64,000 nucleotides of DNA, taken from positions 682,001 to 746,000 of the forward strand of contig JADJPO010000001.1 of NCBI GenBank assembly GCA_016713225.1. Direction: 5' to 3'. This document shows positions 62,058 through 64,000 of the stretch, in pieces; within the stretch, counting starts at the first letter, position 1, and each line of letters begins with the position of its first letter. The DNA comes from Kineosporiaceae bacterium (GTDB lineage Bacteria > Actinomycetota > Actinomycetes > Actinomycetales > Kineosporiaceae). The position numbers were made by a program, and so were the translations under genes. A model generated the notes under the pieces. It had not been told where the DNA came from, did no database searches, and saw only the letters and a list, made by a program, of their open reading frames with translations.

Positions 62058-62948
62058 TCAGTCCTGGGGCTGGGGGAGCACCTCGTCGGCCGGTCCGCCG
62101 ACCGCCGGTGAGGGCTCGGGGCCGACCGGCTTCAGCTCGAACGGCACGCTGAGGCTGACGTCGTCCGACCCGGACCAGCCCGGGTACACGTACTCGACGC
62201 GCACGTGGTAGCCGCCCGAGGTCATCAGGTATCCGGGCACGCTGCCGAAGGTGCCGGTGCCGCTGCGCAGCACGTGGCCGGCCTTGGTGACCGTCCAGTG
62301 CAGTCGTGTCCCGGGAAGGTACGCGCCGGTGACCGGGTGTTTCGCCGTGGCCTTGATCGTCAGGGGAATCCCGGCCGTGTGCTTGCCGCCCGCGGGCGAG
62401 AGCACGTGGACCTGGGCGATCAGGGGGACGTCCCCATCGGTGTCGCCGTCATCGCCCTCGGTGCCATCGCCCGGTAGCCCATCCGGGTCGTCGCCGGGCG
62501 AGCCCTGCCCGGACGAGCCCTGACCCGCCGAGCCCTTGCCGGACGAGCCCTTGCCGGACGTGCCCGGGTCGGACGAGCCACCCGCGACGGCGAGGCCGGC
62601 GCCCGATGCTCCGCTCGAGACGCCGGTGCCGCGGGAATCGGCGGCCACCGGCGTGCCCGCCCCCGGGGAGGCGGGGGCCGAGGCCGAGCCGACCGGTCCG
62701 GACGCCGCGACGGGTCCGCGCTCGCCCGGGCGCAACAGATAGGCGATCGAGCCTGCGGCGATCCCGAGCAGGACGGCGATGACCACCACCAGCGCGATGC
62801 GGTGCTGGTGAGGGCTCGGCGCCGGGTCGACCCCGAAGGGATCGACCACCACGGCGGGGTAGCGCTGAGCCGGCATGCCGGCCGCCTGTGGCGCCGGTGA
62901 CGGGCCGTCGAGCTCGGCGCGGGTATCGAAGATCATCTGGTGGTTCAC
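62058..62948 (-). CDS. Membrane-anchored protein with Gly/Ser linker and Ig-like domain
   Basis: A 296-residue protein; GTG 62948 is preferred because GGGAGG lies six bases upstream (Met 62936 is an alternative). A cytoplasmic part of about 50 residues, one transmembrane segment (about 51-72), then a long low-complexity Ser/Gly/Pro/Ala region with repeated SGKGSSGKGSAGQGSSGQGS-type units (about 130-155) and an acidic stretch. The C-terminal 110 residues (LTIKATAKHPVTGAYLPGTRLHWTV) look like an Ig-type beta domain. Divergent from the ECF sigma gene, so possibly part of its regulon. Confidence 0.7.
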   Translation of the reverse strand: MNHQMIFDTRAELDGPSPAPQAAGMPAQRYPAVVVDPFGVDPAPSPHQHRIALVVVIAVLLGIAAGSIAYLLRPGERGPVAASGPVGSASAPASPGAGTPVAADSRGTGVSSGASGAGLAVAGGSSDPGTSGKGSSGKGSAGQGSSGQGSPGDDPDGLPGDGTEGDDGDTDGDVPLIAQVHVLSPAGGKHTAGIPLTIKATAKHPVTGAYLPGTRLHWTVTKAGHVLRSGTGTFGSVPGYLMTSGGYHVRVEYVYPGWSGSDDVSLSVPFELKPVGPEPSPAVGGPADEVLPQPQD

Positions 62949-63070
62949 GGCTGCCTCCCGAGGTGTCCGACCCGCTGGCGTGGGCCGTCGTCGTGGCCCG
63001 CACGGTGCGAGCTCTCGGCACCACGACGGGGCAGCCCGGGTGGCCCAACACCCCAGGACGACAATTTCTG

Positions 63071-63082
63071 CGGAAATTTCCG
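63071..63082. promoter_or_regulatory. 12-bp palindrome in the divergent region before the sigma gene
   Basis: CGGAAATTTCCG is a perfect palindrome and an unusual AT-containing stretch in this GC-rich DNA. It sits in the 252-bp spacer between the membrane protein and the ECF sigma factor, and could be an operator for either. Confidence 0.4.
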
Positions 63083-63200
63083 GCGAGATGTCGAGGGGTC
63101 CGGGTACGAGGCCACAGAAAGCCGGCTCCTGGGGTGTCAGACTCGTCCGCGCGGGTCGTCGTGTTGCCATGAGGTCGCCACACGCACCGGGAGGTCGGGG

Positions 63201-64000
63201 ATGGATTCCGGCGAGCGCACCGAGGCGGAACTCGCCCTGGCCTGGCAGGCCGGTGAGGCGGGCGCCTTCGATGCGGTCTACCGTGCCTTCGCCGCCCGGT
63301 TGTTCGGCACCGCCGTCGCCCTGGTGGGGGATCGCCACGCCGCCGGCGACGTCGTCCACGACACCTTTCTGCGCGCCGCCACGCGCATCGGCACATTGCG
63401 TGATCCGGCTCGGCTGCGCGCCTGGCTGTTCGCGATCCTGCGCAACGAGGCCACCTCGTGGCACCGGTCGCGCTCCCGCACCGGTGGTGGGCTGGACGAC
63501 GGGCCGGCCCCGGTGAGCGAGTGGCTCGCGGACGACGCCCCGGCGGCCGACGTCCAGGCCTCGCGCCGCGAGCTGGCAGATCTGGTGTGGACCGCCGCGG
63601 ACGGGCTGCAACCGCGCGATCGCGAAGTGCTCGAACTCCACCTGCGCGGTGGTCTGGAGGCGGCCGACCTGGCCCAGGTGATGGGGGTGACCCCGGGGCA
63701 TGCCGCCGTCCTGCTGTCGCGGATGCGGGACCGGCTGGAACGCTGCCTGGGCGCCGTGCTGATCGCCCGGTCGGGACGCCAGGACTGTGCCGCTCTCGAC
63801 CAGCTGCTCGACGGCTGGGACGGCCGGTTCTCCCTCGCGGTTCGCGGCACCGTGGTGCGTCACGTCGAGGGTTGCCCGATCTGTGGACGACGGCGGGCCG
63901 GGCTGGTCTCGCTGCAGCACCTCGCGCCGGTGATCGTGCCGCCGGTGGTGCTGGTGCCCGAGGATCTGCACGCCCGGCTGGTCGCGGACCTGTCGCAGCT
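63201..64000 (+). CDS. ECF-type sigma factor with zinc-finger tail (cut by window edge)
   Basis: The first 266 residues lie in the window and the gene runs off the right edge. ATG 63201 follows GGGAGG. Sigma region 2 is at about 14-80 (AFDAVYRAFAARLFGTAVAL, HAAGDVVHDTFLRAATRI, RLRAWLFAILRNEA) and region 4 at about 128-180 (LQPRDREVLELHLRGGLEAADLAQVMGV). Beyond it, His221-x3-Cys225-x2-Cys228 matches a zf-HC2 zinc-binding anti-sigma motif. So regulator and likely sensor or inhibitor element may be in one chain. The promoter target is unknown. Confidence 0.88.
   Translation, partial: MDSGERTEAELALAWQAGEAGAFDAVYRAFAARLFGTAVALVGDRHAAGDVVHDTFLRAATRIGTLRDPARLRAWLFAILRNEATSWHRSRSRTGGGLDDGPAPVSEWLADDAPAADVQASRRELADLVWTAADGLQPRDREVLELHLRGGLEAADLAQVMGVTPGHAAVLLSRMRDRLERCLGAVLIARSGRQDCAALDQLLDGWDGRFSLAVRGTVVRHVEGCPICGRRRAGLVSLQHLAPVIVPPVVLVPEDLHARLVADLSQ

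Noticed and set aside
62058..63971. 637-aa minus-strand open frame reaching through the sigma factor gene
   Set aside because: Only the part from GTG 62948 has a membrane segment and a ribosome binding site; the upstream part is antisense to the ECF sigma gene.

Overview
The window reads as a chromosomal segment of a high-GC Gram-positive actinomycete (Actinomycetota). The signs are very GC-rich codon use, many GTG starts and stop/start overlaps (ATGA, GTGA), an HspR-type heat-shock operon with HAIR operators, SARP/BTAD regulators, an F420-type (Ddn-like) reductase and a Tad/Flp pilus locus of actinobacterial style. Genus cannot be fixed from the sequence alone. No rRNA, tRNA, CRISPR array or insertion sequence was recognised.

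Layout. 1-2342 (minus): extracytoplasmic electron-transfer operon (NuoF-like flavoprotein cut by the window edge, ferric-reductase-like membrane protein, ApbE, Thr/Lys-rich anchored protein). 2652-5415: OmpR-type two-component system and a divergent Ser/Thr/Pro-rich membrane protein. 5463-11070: the most unusual block. Two SARP/BTAD regulators flank two small peptides that share an ELLPxRxAL motif, an intramembrane M50 protease joined in frame to a MinD/EspI-like ATPase, a secreted protein with two CxxC motifs and a 68-residue protein. Three perfectly 11-bp-spaced direct repeats lie upstream of the first peptide. 11051-16475: lipoprotein, YbaK-like deacylase, and a DcuSR/CitAB-type two-component system divergent from a C4-dicarboxylate carrier. 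16557-25617: Rrf2 regulator with TauE/SafE exporter, hydrolase, a second flavin-type cluster (DUF2271, PepSY, ApbE), MFS and EamA transporters, transglutaminase-like and Ddn-like proteins.

25637-30003: dnaK-grpE-dnaJ-hspR preceded by a 108-bp repeat and a HAIR operator. The same repeat, inverted, and a HAIR lie before clpB at 50430. 30036-48400: a Tad pilus region. cpaB, a tadZ-tadE fusion, tadE, tadA, tadB, tadC, a NarL-type two-component pair, flp and a TadG-like gene run on the plus strand. They face a seven-gene minus-strand operon: OmpA-like lipoprotein, methyltransferase-like membrane protein, exported proteins, a 493-aa protein with a Flp-type prepilin signal, a zinc-ribbon protein and a 441-aa paralogue. 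A DUF192 gene follows. No prepilin peptidase is in the window.

48444-64000: AAE-family transporter, clpB, LuxR-type response regulator with an N-terminal extension, CGNR regulator divergent from an FtsX-type permease and a tandem-ATPase ABC protein, exonuclease III, SDR, pyrE, a Gly/Ser-linker membrane protein and an ECF sigma factor with a zinc-finger tail cut by the window end.

The best candidate for an undescribed system is the SARP / small peptide / M50-MinD cluster. The Tad accessory operon and the TadZ-TadE fusion come second.
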